Source: a virus. From it: a stretch of DNA of 64,000 nt. A program made the translations under genes and the position numbers. The notes under the pieces are model-generated. The model made no database searches. It worked only from the letters and a program-made list of their open reading frames with translations, and had not been told where the DNA came from. The stretch lies in the IMG/VR virus record IMGVR_UViG_3300035181_001013, positions 114,797 through 178,796 of that record, one strand, 5' to 3'. This document shows, one piece after another, positions 34,701-42,372 of this stretch (its first letter is position 1; each line of letters starts with the position of its first letter).

Positions 34701-34708
34701 GTTGACAT
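31703..34708 (-). CDS. 13: gp13-like neck protein fused to W-rich repeat region
   Basis: A 1001-residue protein. Residues about 710-1001 are a gp13-type neck protein (T4 gp13: 309 aa): ERAFFFMDMKAGQQTYKLTD, KTVGFHKIVNIMGIYRM, GVYGQLVLQHLYQMGTFDL, IERTEQDIMADRF and KFGNLPGAGGGVTLNAVDL. In front of it are an FnIII-like domain (about 20-160; TAKVSWTLPKG, SLDISGLQLNTPYYITGFAV) and about 11 repeats of 35-40 residues (about 262-675) with the pattern YW-N....L..W-G..W. Such repeats occur in phage adhesins. The fusion would place a large glycan-binding or fibre-like appendage on the neck. Confidence 0.85.
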   Translation of the reverse strand: MSTLGFYTDAPGKISSEGREITLKLQKTSPSTAKVSWTLPKGAPGCSVDDLSYNGILVVADTVPIKQEQTPTNQKYYTGDPTVDRNLHAGSKIGTGLVIGAFYDDKTTTSLDISGLQLNTPYYITGFAVDNVGTYDLEGAHSYSQDYQETPHDPDTAGCQTIKLGVLSSDSTGLVSTNTYTFNVSVDYPGFDNMDLNSVYDQFDGFNDGFLNTLNQSTLLSQNFKGPLISISGSQAQTYQQLIDLINFNLSTLNNPFQGPNAPGTGTIYVNQLTNEAYIWNGTHNVLQNTLTSISDPTSPTVNDFWLNSTTQTMSKWNGTSWVLQKSINFASDPSVPECGTYWFNGTTCFQWDGTIWKPQITINQISDPSSAPVLPCGMFWLNSTTNQMFQWITSNGSCKNGELTEGIWTQVNVLDWNEDPRTILDGVYWFNTSVNKLQVRNVNTWSVPSYQVVVSDVTPPSSYVISTLWVNTSTDTLYEWDGVNWVISSNEMIVWATDPTTPSAGELLWNDNLFVWDQVSQQWKLVNNFVESSLDPSEKVVIEKNVCWNDGTTLRCWDGMQWVVISAISFANDPATISDGILWNNTLTNSWSIHQSGSWVIIPYAEFNIPPTSILPGQYWYNPQLNSLYVWNGIAWISLIFQTQPVSYSTGSLWYNTTEKSLYSWNGSSWVVASVPRVSLNELGNLVFTSGTTGSKSTIIVTDGVSPNGLFANLIPRGAINPPTRGTDGLLPTPSYLQQGVGTDGTSEERREMIETILIQFGYPVVQVELTKEHLNFCVDQGLQTLRRMGSSGYERAFFFMDMKAGQQTYKLTDKTVGFHKIVNIMGIYRMTAAILGSAEGQGVYGQLVLQHLYQMGTFDLVSYHIINEYTELMEKLFAANIMYTWREKPRLLSIHQNLFRDERVLMDVMIERTEQDIMADRFLNNWIQTWATGEACLILAEIRGKFGNLPGAGGGVTLNAVDLRARAEKEFQQCIDELDNYIANSNFEDIGLGSQIIMG

Positions 34709-34737
34709 TAATAACCTCTTTTGTATAGTTCAACATT

Positions 34738-34745
34738 TATTTATA
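34738..34745 (-). promoter_or_regulatory. T4-type late promoter core TATAAATA
   Basis: The minus strand reads TATAAATAAATG, a perfect core 30 bases upstream of the gp13 ATG at 34708. Confidence 0.75.
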
Positions 34746-34766
34746 CAAAGTAGGTATTGATTTACT

Positions 34767-35102
34767 TCACGGTGTTACTTCATTAGTATTTTTTGATAAC
34801 CAACTCTTTAATTTAGAACCTTTCCAGTTCGTAAAATAATCAGTTTCATTTAAAGTTGGATTTTTTTCATCTTCAAACCGAATATGAACAGGTGTTGGAT
34901 CGTTCACATCTTCATATTTCCATTCCACAACCACTTGTTGTTTTGGTTTTAACAACAACGTAATCTTACTGTCATCTTCTCCATACACAGCAAGTTTACA
35001 ATATCGAGAAATATCATAAACAGATCGTTGAACAGGCGATTTTTGTATTGCTTCTAACAGCCTATTTTTTGAATCCAAATATTCTTTAAATGTTAATTTC
35101 AT
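34767..35102 (-). CDS. Small protein with capsid-targeting-like N-terminus
   Basis: A 111-residue protein starting at the ATG at 35102 (the GTGATC before it is weak as a ribosome site; a TTG three codons earlier is possible). The N-terminus KLTFKEYLDSKNRLLEA resembles the short capsid-targeting segments of T4 internal head proteins (pattern MKTYQEFIAEA). The rest is a small beta domain (ITLLLKPKQQVVVEWKYED). It has a perfect late promoter and lies between gp23 and gp13. An internal head or head-neck protein is one possibility. I cannot assign it to a named family. Confidence 0.6.
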   Translation of the reverse strand: MKLTFKEYLDSKNRLLEAIQKSPVQRSVYDISRYCKLAVYGEDDSKITLLLKPKQQVVVEWKYEDVNDPTPVHIRFEDEKNPTLNETDYFTNWKGSKLKSWLSKNTNEVTP

Positions 35103-35135
35103 GATCACCAATAAAAAGATGTTTTTGTTGTAGAG

Positions 35136-35143
35136 TATTTATA
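35136..35143 (-). promoter_or_regulatory. T4-type late promoter core TATAAATA
   Basis: The minus strand reads TATAAATACTCTAC, a perfect core 33 bases upstream of the ATG at 35102. It lies directly after the homing endonuclease gene and restores late transcription downstream of the inserted element. Confidence 0.75.
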
Positions 35144-35159
35144 GGTACTTGATTGTAAA

Positions 35160-36782
35160 TTAAAATTGGGTGTTGTTTTTCATGGAAAATTTTAGGGTTC
35201 CACAATCCCAAACTCTATAATATCCATGGTTTGTCATGTTTTGATATTCTGTTAGTTTAACATCGTAGTTCGGTAATGTATTCTTTAATATGTCTTTTCG
35301 GTAATTCCATCTGTGTTTTCGTACTCCTTCAATAACATAAAAATAATCTGGAGGGTTATCGATAACCAATTCGAATCCAAGTTGATAATACATGTTCCCC
35401 TTACTCCACCGCTTATCAGCGTAACTGTAAATCTCCACCCAATTGGGATGATGACGTTGAAAATATTTTAACAAACGAGAAGCTATGCCAGGAATACGAA
35501 AATTAACATCAGTGCAAAATCGACTAAGTTCCCACTGACCCTCTCTATCTTTTTTTCCTTTTTGCCCCAACGCGACTCTTGGACGTGAAAAAGTCATAAC
35601 AGCCACCAATTGACCATTAAAATAAGCTCCATAATTAAATTGAGCAATATCATTTCCTTGTAAGTGGTTGGCGTCTAATAAAACTTTTTTCTCCTCTTTT
35701 GAACATTCTCGTATAATACACGCACGAGAATGGATGCGTTCGAGGTTTTGATTTTGGTTTGTATAATGACGCAATTTTGCCTGTATCAATTTAGTGTTGA
35801 ATAATTCATCTTCAAAAATAATAGTTGTGTTGATACCCAATGCCATCAATGTTTTATATGCGTTATAACCATTTTTCTGATTAGCGTGTATTTGATCAAT
35901 TGGAACTATTATGATAGCCCTATTCGTTGTTTGATTGTATAATGTTACAATTATATCAGCTATAGATACAAAAGATTGACTGTTTGGTAAAAACGTTTGT
36001 ATAGTTTCCACATAACGCTTTATTCTATCATATGATGGAATATATTGAAAAAATAAAGGAGGTATAGTTCCTTTAATGTGATTTCGTGATCCTACATTCT
36101 CTCGCCACCCAATCATTTGTAAATTTGATTTATCGGAACATGCACTAACTGGTACATCATTTTCGAAACAAAATCGTTTAGGAACGATGTGATCCAAATG
36201 ATATGCTCCATCAACACCGGCTTTGCCTCTGGGTAAGTTTTCTGGGTTTATGTATTTCTTGTATTTTTTATACGTTTGTTCTGTTTGAGAAGTGACCTCT
36301 GCTTTATATAACTGCCATTCAGAAGCTGTCTCTTTCCACTTTCGTGAATTCTCTTTCGACCAAGCTGTAAGAGGCGCAATCCGTTTTTGAGGGCCGCAAA
36401 CAGAACAATCAACTTCTGCTTGTATCAAATTATTAGCAGAAATCCAAAATGTGTGTCCACATCTGGTATTAGTTACTTTAATCTTTTCGGATGTGTGTCG
36501 TCCATCATACCAATCTGTTAGAACTACAATTCCTCTAACTTTTAATCTTTCCAGTGTTTTTTGCCGCGAAATATCATATGTTGTATGTTTACGTTGTTTA
36601 TTACATACAGGACAACCACCCACTCCATATTTTTTAAATGTTTGTTGTTTTGATAATGGTGTAGCAGACCATTCATGTTTGCACACCAAACACTGCATTT
36701 TGTGGTGTTGTTTTACATTCTTCAGCGGTTCGAGTAGTTTGATTTTATTGTTCTGTTCTAATGATTTTGCATAGTCATTCAT
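35160..36782 (-). CDS. HNH homing endonuclease with zinc ribbons and Hef-type C-terminal domain
   Basis: A 540-residue free-standing endonuclease. It has CxxC zinc-ribbon pairs (C31/C34, C57/C60, C126/C129), then an HNH nuclease (HLDHIVPKRF, H195, D197, H198; DKSNLQMI, N220; NHIKG, H235). The C-terminal domain (about 350-540: NHLQGND, MTFSRPR, WELSRFCTDVNFRIPG, SYADKRWSKGNMYYQLGF, VWDCG) is frequently fused to phage homing endonucleases. It looks acyltransferase-like, but its role is not known to me. The start at 36782 has a GGAGG site; a longer frame from 36824 would cross a late promoter. It sits between the gp23 terminator and a small late gene, so no essential gene is disrupted. Confidence 0.87.
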   Translation of the reverse strand: MNDYAKSLEQNNKIKLLEPLKNVKQHHKMQCLVCKHEWSATPLSKQQTFKKYGVGGCPVCNKQRKHTTYDISRQKTLERLKVRGIVVLTDWYDGRHTSEKIKVTNTRCGHTFWISANNLIQAEVDCSVCGPQKRIAPLTAWSKENSRKWKETASEWQLYKAEVTSQTEQTYKKYKKYINPENLPRGKAGVDGAYHLDHIVPKRFCFENDVPVSACSDKSNLQMIGWRENVGSRNHIKGTIPPLFFQYIPSYDRIKRYVETIQTFLPNSQSFVSIADIIVTLYNQTTNRAIIIVPIDQIHANQKNGYNAYKTLMALGINTTIIFEDELFNTKLIQAKLRHYTNQNQNLERIHSRACIIRECSKEEKKVLLDANHLQGNDIAQFNYGAYFNGQLVAVMTFSRPRVALGQKGKKDREGQWELSRFCTDVNFRIPGIASRLLKYFQRHHPNWVEIYSYADKRWSKGNMYYQLGFELVIDNPPDYFYVIEGVRKHRWNYRKDILKNTLPNYDVKLTEYQNMTNHGYYRVWDCGTLKFSMKNNTQF

Positions 36783-36813
36783 ACTAACCTCCTCTTTGAG
36801 GGATATTATAATA

Positions 36814-36821
36814 TATTTATA
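36814..36821 (-). promoter_or_regulatory. T4-type late promoter core TATAAATA
   Basis: The minus strand reads TATAAATATATT 32 bases upstream of the homing endonuclease start at 36782. The endonuclease therefore has its own late promoter behind the gp23 terminator. Confidence 0.7.
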
Positions 36822-36930
36822 CATTTGAGGAAACAGTGTTGAATGTAACGGGGTTTAAATATTAAAAAAAAGCCAGATTTTTGAAGATAACTTAACACCA
36901 TAATGATGAGGTGAGTTGCCTACAGCAAAT

Positions 36931-36959
36931 AAAAAACCGGCGCATAACGCCGGTTTTTC
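36931..36959. terminator. Strong bidirectional terminator after gp23
   Basis: CCGGCG/CGCCGG with a 5-base loop (36937-36953) is flanked by A6 and T5 runs. On the minus strand it gives a GC-rich hairpin followed by U-tract, 19 bases after the gp23 stop. It is the clearest intrinsic terminator in the window. Confidence 0.9.
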
Positions 36960-36977
36960 TGTACTATTTGGAAACAA

Positions 36978-38327
36978 TTAAGCCAAGGACATTCCTGTGA
37001 CATTAATTTTACCATAATAATCCGCACTATTTCCAAGAGATGTTGCTTTGTTGGTAAATGTGGTCTTACCATAACGAGTCATTAATGAAACGACTGGTTG
37101 GAAAGTAACTGGGTTAATAACAACACCAGAAGACATTAATGGGATGTATGGGCAGTAGAAGTAACCAGAATCAGTTTCACCATTTCCACCCTTGTAACCA
37201 ACAAGAATACTGTCGTTACCAGTTCCACCAAAATCTGTTGAATCAACTTGGTTCCACAAATATGTGTAAACCTTGATAGTTGAATTCAAAGTTCCGGCAA
37301 GCATTGTGTTGTTAGGACCCTTGAAAGAACCCTGAACAGCAGGAGCAAAAACGCTCTTTGCAGCTGATTGAAGAACTGAAACAATCATTGGTGATACAAC
37401 GATGAAGTTACCCTGTCCACGACGAGTCTTACGAGCAATCTCGTTAGCGACGTAGTTGATCATAACACCAAGGTTAGCCAAACGATCACCAACGAATGTT
37501 GGACGATAGTAACCTGGAGCTGCTGGTAATGAACCATCAAATGTTGCAACTGTTCCAGCAAGACCTAAAAGGTCAGTAATAATTTCGTTGTCGATTTCTT
37601 GAACGATTTCTGCTGAAAGAGCCTTTGTCATTTCGTTTTCAAGATCAAGACCGTGCTGTGCTTGTAAATCTTGCATAGCTTCAATTGTCCAACCTGCTTG
37701 CAACTTACGTGAACCAGCTTCAACAGCTTGTGACATAACTTGCACAGTCATACGACGACCACCAGAAGCTTCAATAGTACCACCCGAACCACCAACAGTA
37801 CAACCATCCAAAGATGAGAAACCTGCATTAGCACCCCAAGATTTTCCTTGTGCAACACCAGTAATTGATCCTGGAGCTGGAGCACCCATACCATCAGCAC
37901 CTGCAACTTGGGAAGCACCTGTTGTGCCAGAATAGAAACGACGCATTGCATTCAAGTTACCAAAAGCTTCAAAGTCTGTTGGGTCACCAGCATTTGGAAT
38001 ATCACCTTCTGGAGTAACACTTGTAGTGATACTATCAGCATATTTGTAACGTAAAGAATACACAAGACCAACTGGACCTTGCATAGGTTGAACACCAACA
38101 ATTTCCGTAGCAATAGTGCTAGGAATAATACGACGGATCATTGGGATGATGATCTTACGGAAACCAGCAATAGATGCTGCATCTGTAGATCCTGCTGCTG
38201 CGGTTTCTGTTAAAACCTGTGTCTTCTGATTTTCAAGAAGAGTTCCTGTGATCTCTTTCTTTGAACCATCAAGACCTTCTAAAAGGGCTTCCTTAATTTC
38301 GCCCCAGTTTTCTAAAAGTTCATTCAT
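36978..38327 (-). CDS. 23: gp23 major capsid protein
   Basis: A 449-residue HK97-fold major capsid protein (T4 gp23: 521 aa before cleavage). It forms the hexamers of the prohead and is trimmed by the gp21 protease. A plausible cleavage point is after LTE in QVLTETAAAGST (about residue 41), in line with the (I/L)-x-E preference. The mature part includes FRKIIIPMIRRIIPSTIATE and GPVGLVYSLRYKYA, both strongly conserved. The C-terminal region has NPVTFQPVVSLMTRYGK. It lies behind gp22 in the canonical 20-67-21-22-23 order and ends at a strong terminator. No vertex protein gp24 paralogue is visible next to it. Confidence 0.96.
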   Translation of the reverse strand: MNELLENWGEIKEALLEGLDGSKKEITGTLLENQKTQVLTETAAAGSTDAASIAGFRKIIIPMIRRIIPSTIATEIVGVQPMQGPVGLVYSLRYKYADSITTSVTPEGDIPNAGDPTDFEAFGNLNAMRRFYSGTTGASQVAGADGMGAPAPGSITGVAQGKSWGANAGFSSLDGCTVGGSGGTIEASGGRRMTVQVMSQAVEAGSRKLQAGWTIEAMQDLQAQHGLDLENEMTKALSAEIVQEIDNEIITDLLGLAGTVATFDGSLPAAPGYYRPTFVGDRLANLGVMINYVANEIARKTRRGQGNFIVVSPMIVSVLQSAAKSVFAPAVQGSFKGPNNTMLAGTLNSTIKVYTYLWNQVDSTDFGGTGNDSILVGYKGGNGETDSGYFYCPYIPLMSSGVVINPVTFQPVVSLMTRYGKTTFTNKATSLGNSADYYGKINVTGMSLA

Positions 38328-38358
38328 TTTAAACTCCCTGTAAGTAAGTTGTTGTAAA

Positions 38359-39291
38359 TTATTCCAAACCAGCTAAACGTTTAAATGATTCTGTTACCTT
38401 ACGGGATTTTTCAGAAACATCCATTCCGTCTTCTTCTTTGGTGCTTTCGTAAATTGGATCACCTGTTCTTAAAAAGGCATCACTCAATTTAGGCTTTTCA
38501 GCGTTTTTGGACTTACTTTCAGCAAGTACTGACTTTTCCTTCTCTGATCTATTGTCCCCAGACTCCTTTAACACTCGACCAATAAAGGTCTTGTATGCTT
38601 CTTCCAACCCTTCAGTTGGAACACTCTTCAAAATAGTTTCCATGATTTCACGAGTTTTACCATTCAACGGAGCAAGAATTTTGTCCATCTTAAGTTTACG
38701 TTCTACCAAATTGATACTTTCTTCAAGAGTTTTAACTTGTTGTGCTTTTTCTTCATACTGTTCACGAACTTCACGAAGTTCAGCTTCAGTAGAATCTTCA
38801 TTAACGAAGTTTTTACGATATTCAGTTACAAATGATTCAAAGACCTTACGACCAAACTGAAGTTTTTTACTTTCATTAATTTCCTCTTTTAATTCTTCAA
38901 ATTCTGCATTTAAACGAATTTCCAAGAAGGAATCTAACTTTTCAACTAATTCAGCCAAATCATTTTGTAATTCTTCAGCCATTTCTGTTTTTGCTTCAAC
39001 CAAATGTTCAGCATAATCAGCTTCAAGATCACGGTAAGCCGACACGTCCTCATAAAGTTCCTTGAATTCTTCTTTTAAAAATTCCTCAACCTTATCATCA
39101 ATTGCTTCAATTAAAGCATCACGTTCTGTAATCCACTGTTCTGTAAGCTCAACACGTACTTGGTTTGTTGCTTCCAATTTTGCCGCTTCTACAGCTTCTT
39201 GAATCTGTACGCTCATTGCTTCTTCAAGTTCCTTTCTGGTATCTTCAGAAAGAATGTCAGCTTCAAGTAGCTTTTTAAGAAGTTCATTCAT
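38359..39291 (-). CDS. 22: gp22 prohead core scaffold protein
   Basis: A 310-residue, highly charged, almost entirely helical protein (T4 gp22: 269 aa). It forms the inner scaffold of the prohead and is degraded by gp21 during maturation. Long Glu/Lys-rich stretches such as DDKVEEFLKEEFKELYEDV and EELKEEINESKKLQ indicate coiled coils over about residues 10-220. The C-terminal part has a conserved block (KILAPLNGKTREIMETIL). It starts 140 bases after gp21 and has its own perfect late promoter. Confidence 0.9.
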   Translation of the reverse strand: MNELLKKLLEADILSEDTRKELEEAMSVQIQEAVEAAKLEATNQVRVELTEQWITERDALIEAIDDKVEEFLKEEFKELYEDVSAYRDLEADYAEHLVEAKTEMAEELQNDLAELVEKLDSFLEIRLNAEFEELKEEINESKKLQFGRKVFESFVTEYRKNFVNEDSTEAELREVREQYEEKAQQVKTLEESINLVERKLKMDKILAPLNGKTREIMETILKSVPTEGLEEAYKTFIGRVLKESGDNRSEKEKSVLAESKSKNAEKPKLSDAFLRTGDPIYESTKEEDGMDVSEKSRKVTESFKRLAGLE

Positions 39292-39321
39292 TTTGTATCT
39301 CCTTGTTTTCTTTGTTGTATA

Positions 39322-39329
39322 TATTTATA
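39322..39329 (-). promoter_or_regulatory. T4-type late promoter core TATAAATA
   Basis: The minus strand reads TATAAATATATAC, a perfect core 31 bases upstream of the gp22 start. It would drive high late expression of gp22 and gp23. Confidence 0.75.
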
Positions 39330-39431
39330 ACCTACTGTGTTTAAAGGGATTCTACGTAGTTACGTAGTTTATTTTTCCCTGAAAAAACAATGAGTTACAA
39401 TCCAATTTTTTTCCAAAATATTTGAAAATTG

Positions 39432-40067
39432 TTACCTCTTGGCGAATAAATTTTCACCTAGAAACTTCATAATTTCCTGTTTTAAGTACTTTTGTGCAGC
39501 TGGATCGTGTTGTACTTGTTCTGCTAAAGTTAAGACGTTCCGACCACTCTTCATCATTTCCAAAGACTCATATATTGATGTAGGCATTGCTCCTGGTGCA
39601 GATGGAGTAGCAACAATATCAACAGTAACAAATGAAAACAATTTGACTGTTCCACTATCCCCAACTTCGCCGGCACCTCTTGAACTAACTCCCAAACGAA
39701 CACCACTTTCAACCAAAGTTTTTGCGATGTTTCCCATTGGAGTAGGAAGAAGTTTTGCGCGACCATATGCATTAGAACCTTCCATTCTCAAATCCGTAAT
39801 AGCATGTGAAATGCGATCCAAATTAATAGACAGAGTTTGTGGATGATCAAGTTCTCCAAAAATACCATTCATCTCTTGAATTTTTAAAGATGCTTCAGTT
39901 ACAGCACGAGAAATTTCATCTAATGGGTAAATCCGATTATTCCGGTTTTTGATATCAGCCTGCATAAAGATACCAGACAACCAAACATTTTTCCCATCAG
40001 AAGACGATTCCTGGATAATTCCACTTTGTGCAGGAGAGAGTTCCTCTATTAAGAGTTGTGTGCTCAT
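39432..40067 (-). CDS. 21: gp21 prohead maturation protease
   Basis: A 211-residue serine protease of the herpesvirus-protease-like fold (T4 gp21: 212 aa), which digests the scaffold and trims capsid proteins. The catalytic triad can be placed as His75 in GELDHPQTL, Ser129 in VSSRGAGEV and Asp150 in FVTVDIVATPSAP. The C-terminal about 45 residues form the likely autoinhibitory or self-cleaved tail. It lies between gp67 and gp22. It starts with MSTQLLIEELSPAQSG, with an AAGGAG-type site upstream. Confidence 0.94.
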   Translation of the reverse strand: MSTQLLIEELSPAQSGIIQESSSDGKNVWLSGIFMQADIKNRNNRIYPLDEISRAVTEASLKIQEMNGIFGELDHPQTLSINLDRISHAITDLRMEGSNAYGRAKLLPTPMGNIAKTLVESGVRLGVSSRGAGEVGDSGTVKLFSFVTVDIVATPSAPGAMPTSIYESLEMMKSGRNVLTLAEQVQHDPAAQKYLKQEIMKFLGENLFAKR

Positions 40068-40085
40068 TTTAATTCTCCTTTACGA

Positions 40086-40397
40086 TTAATCGTCATCCTC
40101 ACCTTCTTCGTCATCCTTTTTCTGGTCCTTGGCTAACCTTTCGATGTCTTTGTCGACTTTTTTGTCATATTTCTTTTTGTCGTCGTTGTCCTTCTTTTCT
40201 TTCTTTTCTTCATCCTCATCGGAGTCTTCTTTGTCTTCTAAATCACCCTCATCTTCATCATCTTCATCATCTTCATCACCGACTTCAATGATGGTTTTGC
40301 TTCTTTCGACTACATAGCTACGAAAAACTTCACGAGCTGTATCCTCATCTTCGTTAATAAGAGCGTTGACGAGAGTCTTTAATTGTTCTTTAAACAT
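40086..40397 (-). CDS. 67: gp67-like acidic prohead core protein
   Basis: A 104-residue, extremely acidic protein (T4 gp67: 80 aa). The N-terminus FKEQLKTLVNALINEDEDTA is helical, followed by a long Asp/Glu/Lys tract (EDDEDDEDEGDLEDKEDSDE). T4 gp67 is a core protein that is cleaved to internal peptides and influences head length. The start at 40397 has a GGAGG site; a longer frame from 40493 would cross the gp20 terminator. Its position between gp20 and gp21 is the same as in T4. No separate gp68 gene was found. Confidence 0.85.
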   Translation of the reverse strand: MFKEQLKTLVNALINEDEDTAREVFRSYVVERSKTIIEVGDEDDEDDEDEGDLEDKEDSDEDEEKKEKKDNDDKKKYDKKVDKDIERLAKDQKKDDEEGEDDD

Positions 40398-40485
40398 AGT
40401 ATTCCTCCTTGTTGTTATTGGTTTTTGGAAAGCTGATAATAATACAACACCCAGCTTTACACTGATATTTACAGAAAAACGTATT

Positions 40486-40519
40486 AAAAACAAAGGGTAA
40501 GTAGTAACCCCTTGTTTTT
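40486..40519 (-). terminator. Terminator between gp20 and gp67
   Basis: AAAAACAA-A-GGGT with ACCC-C-TTGTTTTT forms a 12-bp stem with one mismatch and an 8-base loop. On the minus strand it ends in TTTGTTTTT, 30 bases after the gp20 stop. Confidence 0.65.
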
Positions 40520-40548
40520 ATTGATTATTATTGAAATAACTTTGGAAA

Positions 40549-42315
40549 TTAAATGGCCGGCTGTTTAGTTCCACCTGGTGGTGGTTGGGTTCCAACTCCT
40601 TGGTTAGGAGGTTGTTGTCCTCCGACTGGTGGAATTCCACCCCCCAAATCTAATCCACCCTTTCCTGGAGGAAGTTGTTCTTCACCACCCATTCCACCAC
40701 CGAAATCACCACCCACTCCACCACCGAAATCACCACCCATTCCGCCTCCGAAGCCGCCTCCCATTCCACCACCGAAGCCGCCTCCCATTCCACCGTCAAG
40801 ACCAATCTCTTCGCTACCATAAAGAAGTGCAATGTCAGAACCATCTGGTGATTGTTTAACTTTCTTCTCTTGTCTTAATAACATTTCATTCTGAACTATC
40901 TCGTCATCTGTCAATTGCAAATAACGTGAAAGAGCAAATCGTTTGGATAAGTAAGGAATACTTTCAGCTGATGCCATATTATTGATTAGATTAGAATCTA
41001 AGTCAGCTCTTCTGTGTTGTTCATAATTATTTGGTGCTGGAATTCTAATTCTGTATGTAGATTCATCAATATTGATGTTACAATTACGGAGATATAATTT
41101 AAATTCTTTGTCAATAACATTTTCAATAGGAGATTGAAGTCGTTCCACAAAACGAGCAAATTGCAGTTCCTCTATGTAAGCTGCCCCAACTTTACCATCA
41201 TTAAATATACCACCCTCTGCCCCTGGTTTCATCCAAGATTTTGGAACACGCAATCCACGTAATACTTTATCAACAAAATAATCCAAATCTGTTAATTCTC
41301 CCAAACCTTGTCCACCTGGAAGTGTTTCTACTTTTGACCCACGACCATCTGGATGGGAAGCAAAAAAGAAATCCTCTGTCATAGATTGAGGGTTATATAC
41401 TGAATCAATAGATTCTTTTCCACCCATTTGAGATGGGATTTTCTTTTGTCTAATTTCATTCTTTACTGTTTCAAGATACTGTTTAACGCGGTGGGGTGGC
41501 ATTTTCCCGACATCCATATAAAACACACGACGTTCCGGGGCTCTAACGATTCGGTAAATTATAATTGCATCTTCAAGTAACTCTTTTTGTTTGTGTGAAC
41601 GATACACACTACGAAGAACAGAATCACCAAAAGGAGCAGATTCAGACATATCGTCATTCAAAGAAAATCTAACAAGATCTTGCATCATCACATATTCTGT
41701 TTCATACGGCTCACCAACGGAAACAGTGTTCATTCCGGGAGTTCCATCTCCAGGCGCACCACCTGCAGTTCTCGGTCGTTTTGTATCTGTTCTGATTACA
41801 AAACCCTTAACTTTAGTTACATCGTCTGCGTCAACATAAGCCGCTATCACATTTGCTGCTGGTATCCATTCCCATGGAGTATGAGGAGAACGTTTTCGGA
41901 AAAAACAATCACCATATTTGATTGTATTACGAGAAATTTTAAACAATCTTGTTTTCCAATTATGAATTCCAGACCAATGACGTAAAGCAGCTCTTATCGT
42001 CATAACTAAAGTATCATCAACTAATAAACCTTCTTCTGTTTCAATTTCAACATCTAACGGTAAATTAGTTGCCGCATTTTTTGTTGTCATTTCTTCGGCA
42101 ATGGTATCCAACGCTCGAGTAATTTCAATATCGTTGTCCATAATATCATATTCACGATATCGTGTTAACCGTGTGGCTGAACCTTGAACGAGTCTTTGAT
42201 ACCATGTATAATTTCCGTATGTAGCATATTGTCCATCCACCCCCTGGCTGTCCTGAACTACAGATGTTTCTTGGTTTGGAGATACAAACTTGAAATAATC
42301 TACAAATTTTCCCAT
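40549..42315 (-). CDS. 20: gp20 portal vertex protein with Gly-rich tail
   Basis: A 588-residue portal (T4 gp20: 524 aa). It forms the dodecamer at the packaging vertex, starts prohead assembly and docks the terminase. Conserved portal segments include REYDIMDNDIEITRALDTIA near residue 55, YKEYGDCFFRK-type (here IKYGDCFFRKRSPHTPWEW), and GLRVPKSWMKPGAEGGIFN. The C-terminal about 75 residues are an unusual Gly/Met/Phe-rich tandem repeat (GGMGGGFGG, GGDFGGGVGGD), then Pro/Gly/Gln. That tail is absent from T4 gp20. It starts just downstream of the tape-measure gene, with a late-promoter-like AATAAATA at 42341-42348. Confidence 0.94.
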   Translation of the reverse strand: MGKFVDYFKFVSPNQETSVVQDSQGVDGQYATYGNYTWYQRLVQGSATRLTRYREYDIMDNDIEITRALDTIAEEMTTKNAATNLPLDVEIETEEGLLVDDTLVMTIRAALRHWSGIHNWKTRLFKISRNTIKYGDCFFRKRSPHTPWEWIPAANVIAAYVDADDVTKVKGFVIRTDTKRPRTAGGAPGDGTPGMNTVSVGEPYETEYVMMQDLVRFSLNDDMSESAPFGDSVLRSVYRSHKQKELLEDAIIIYRIVRAPERRVFYMDVGKMPPHRVKQYLETVKNEIRQKKIPSQMGGKESIDSVYNPQSMTEDFFFASHPDGRGSKVETLPGGQGLGELTDLDYFVDKVLRGLRVPKSWMKPGAEGGIFNDGKVGAAYIEELQFARFVERLQSPIENVIDKEFKLYLRNCNINIDESTYRIRIPAPNNYEQHRRADLDSNLINNMASAESIPYLSKRFALSRYLQLTDDEIVQNEMLLRQEKKVKQSPDGSDIALLYGSEEIGLDGGMGGGFGGGMGGGFGGGMGGDFGGGVGGDFGGGMGGEEQLPPGKGGLDLGGGIPPVGGQQPPNQGVGTQPPPGGTKQPAI

Positions 42316-42340
42316 AATTTTCTTCTTTGTTGTTAATAAG

Positions 42341-42348
42341 TATTTATT
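42341..42348 (-). promoter_or_regulatory. Late-promoter-like box AATAAATA before gp20
   Basis: The minus strand reads AATAAATACTTAT 26 bases upstream of the gp20 ATG; one base off the consensus. Confidence 0.45.
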
Positions 42349-42372
42349 GTTAAATATCCGGAGGAATTCTTA

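Noticed and set aside
36783-36824. Longer HNH endonuclease start at 36824
   Set aside because: The extra codons overlap a perfect late promoter core and precede the strong ribosome site of the ATG at 36782.
40690-40800. Short tandem repeats as a CRISPR array
   Set aside because: The units are coding Gly-rich repeats with no spacers of constant length.
40553-40822. Pro-rich frame on the plus strand at the gp20 end
   Set aside because: Pro codons are the complement of the Gly repeats of the portal tail; there is no start signal.
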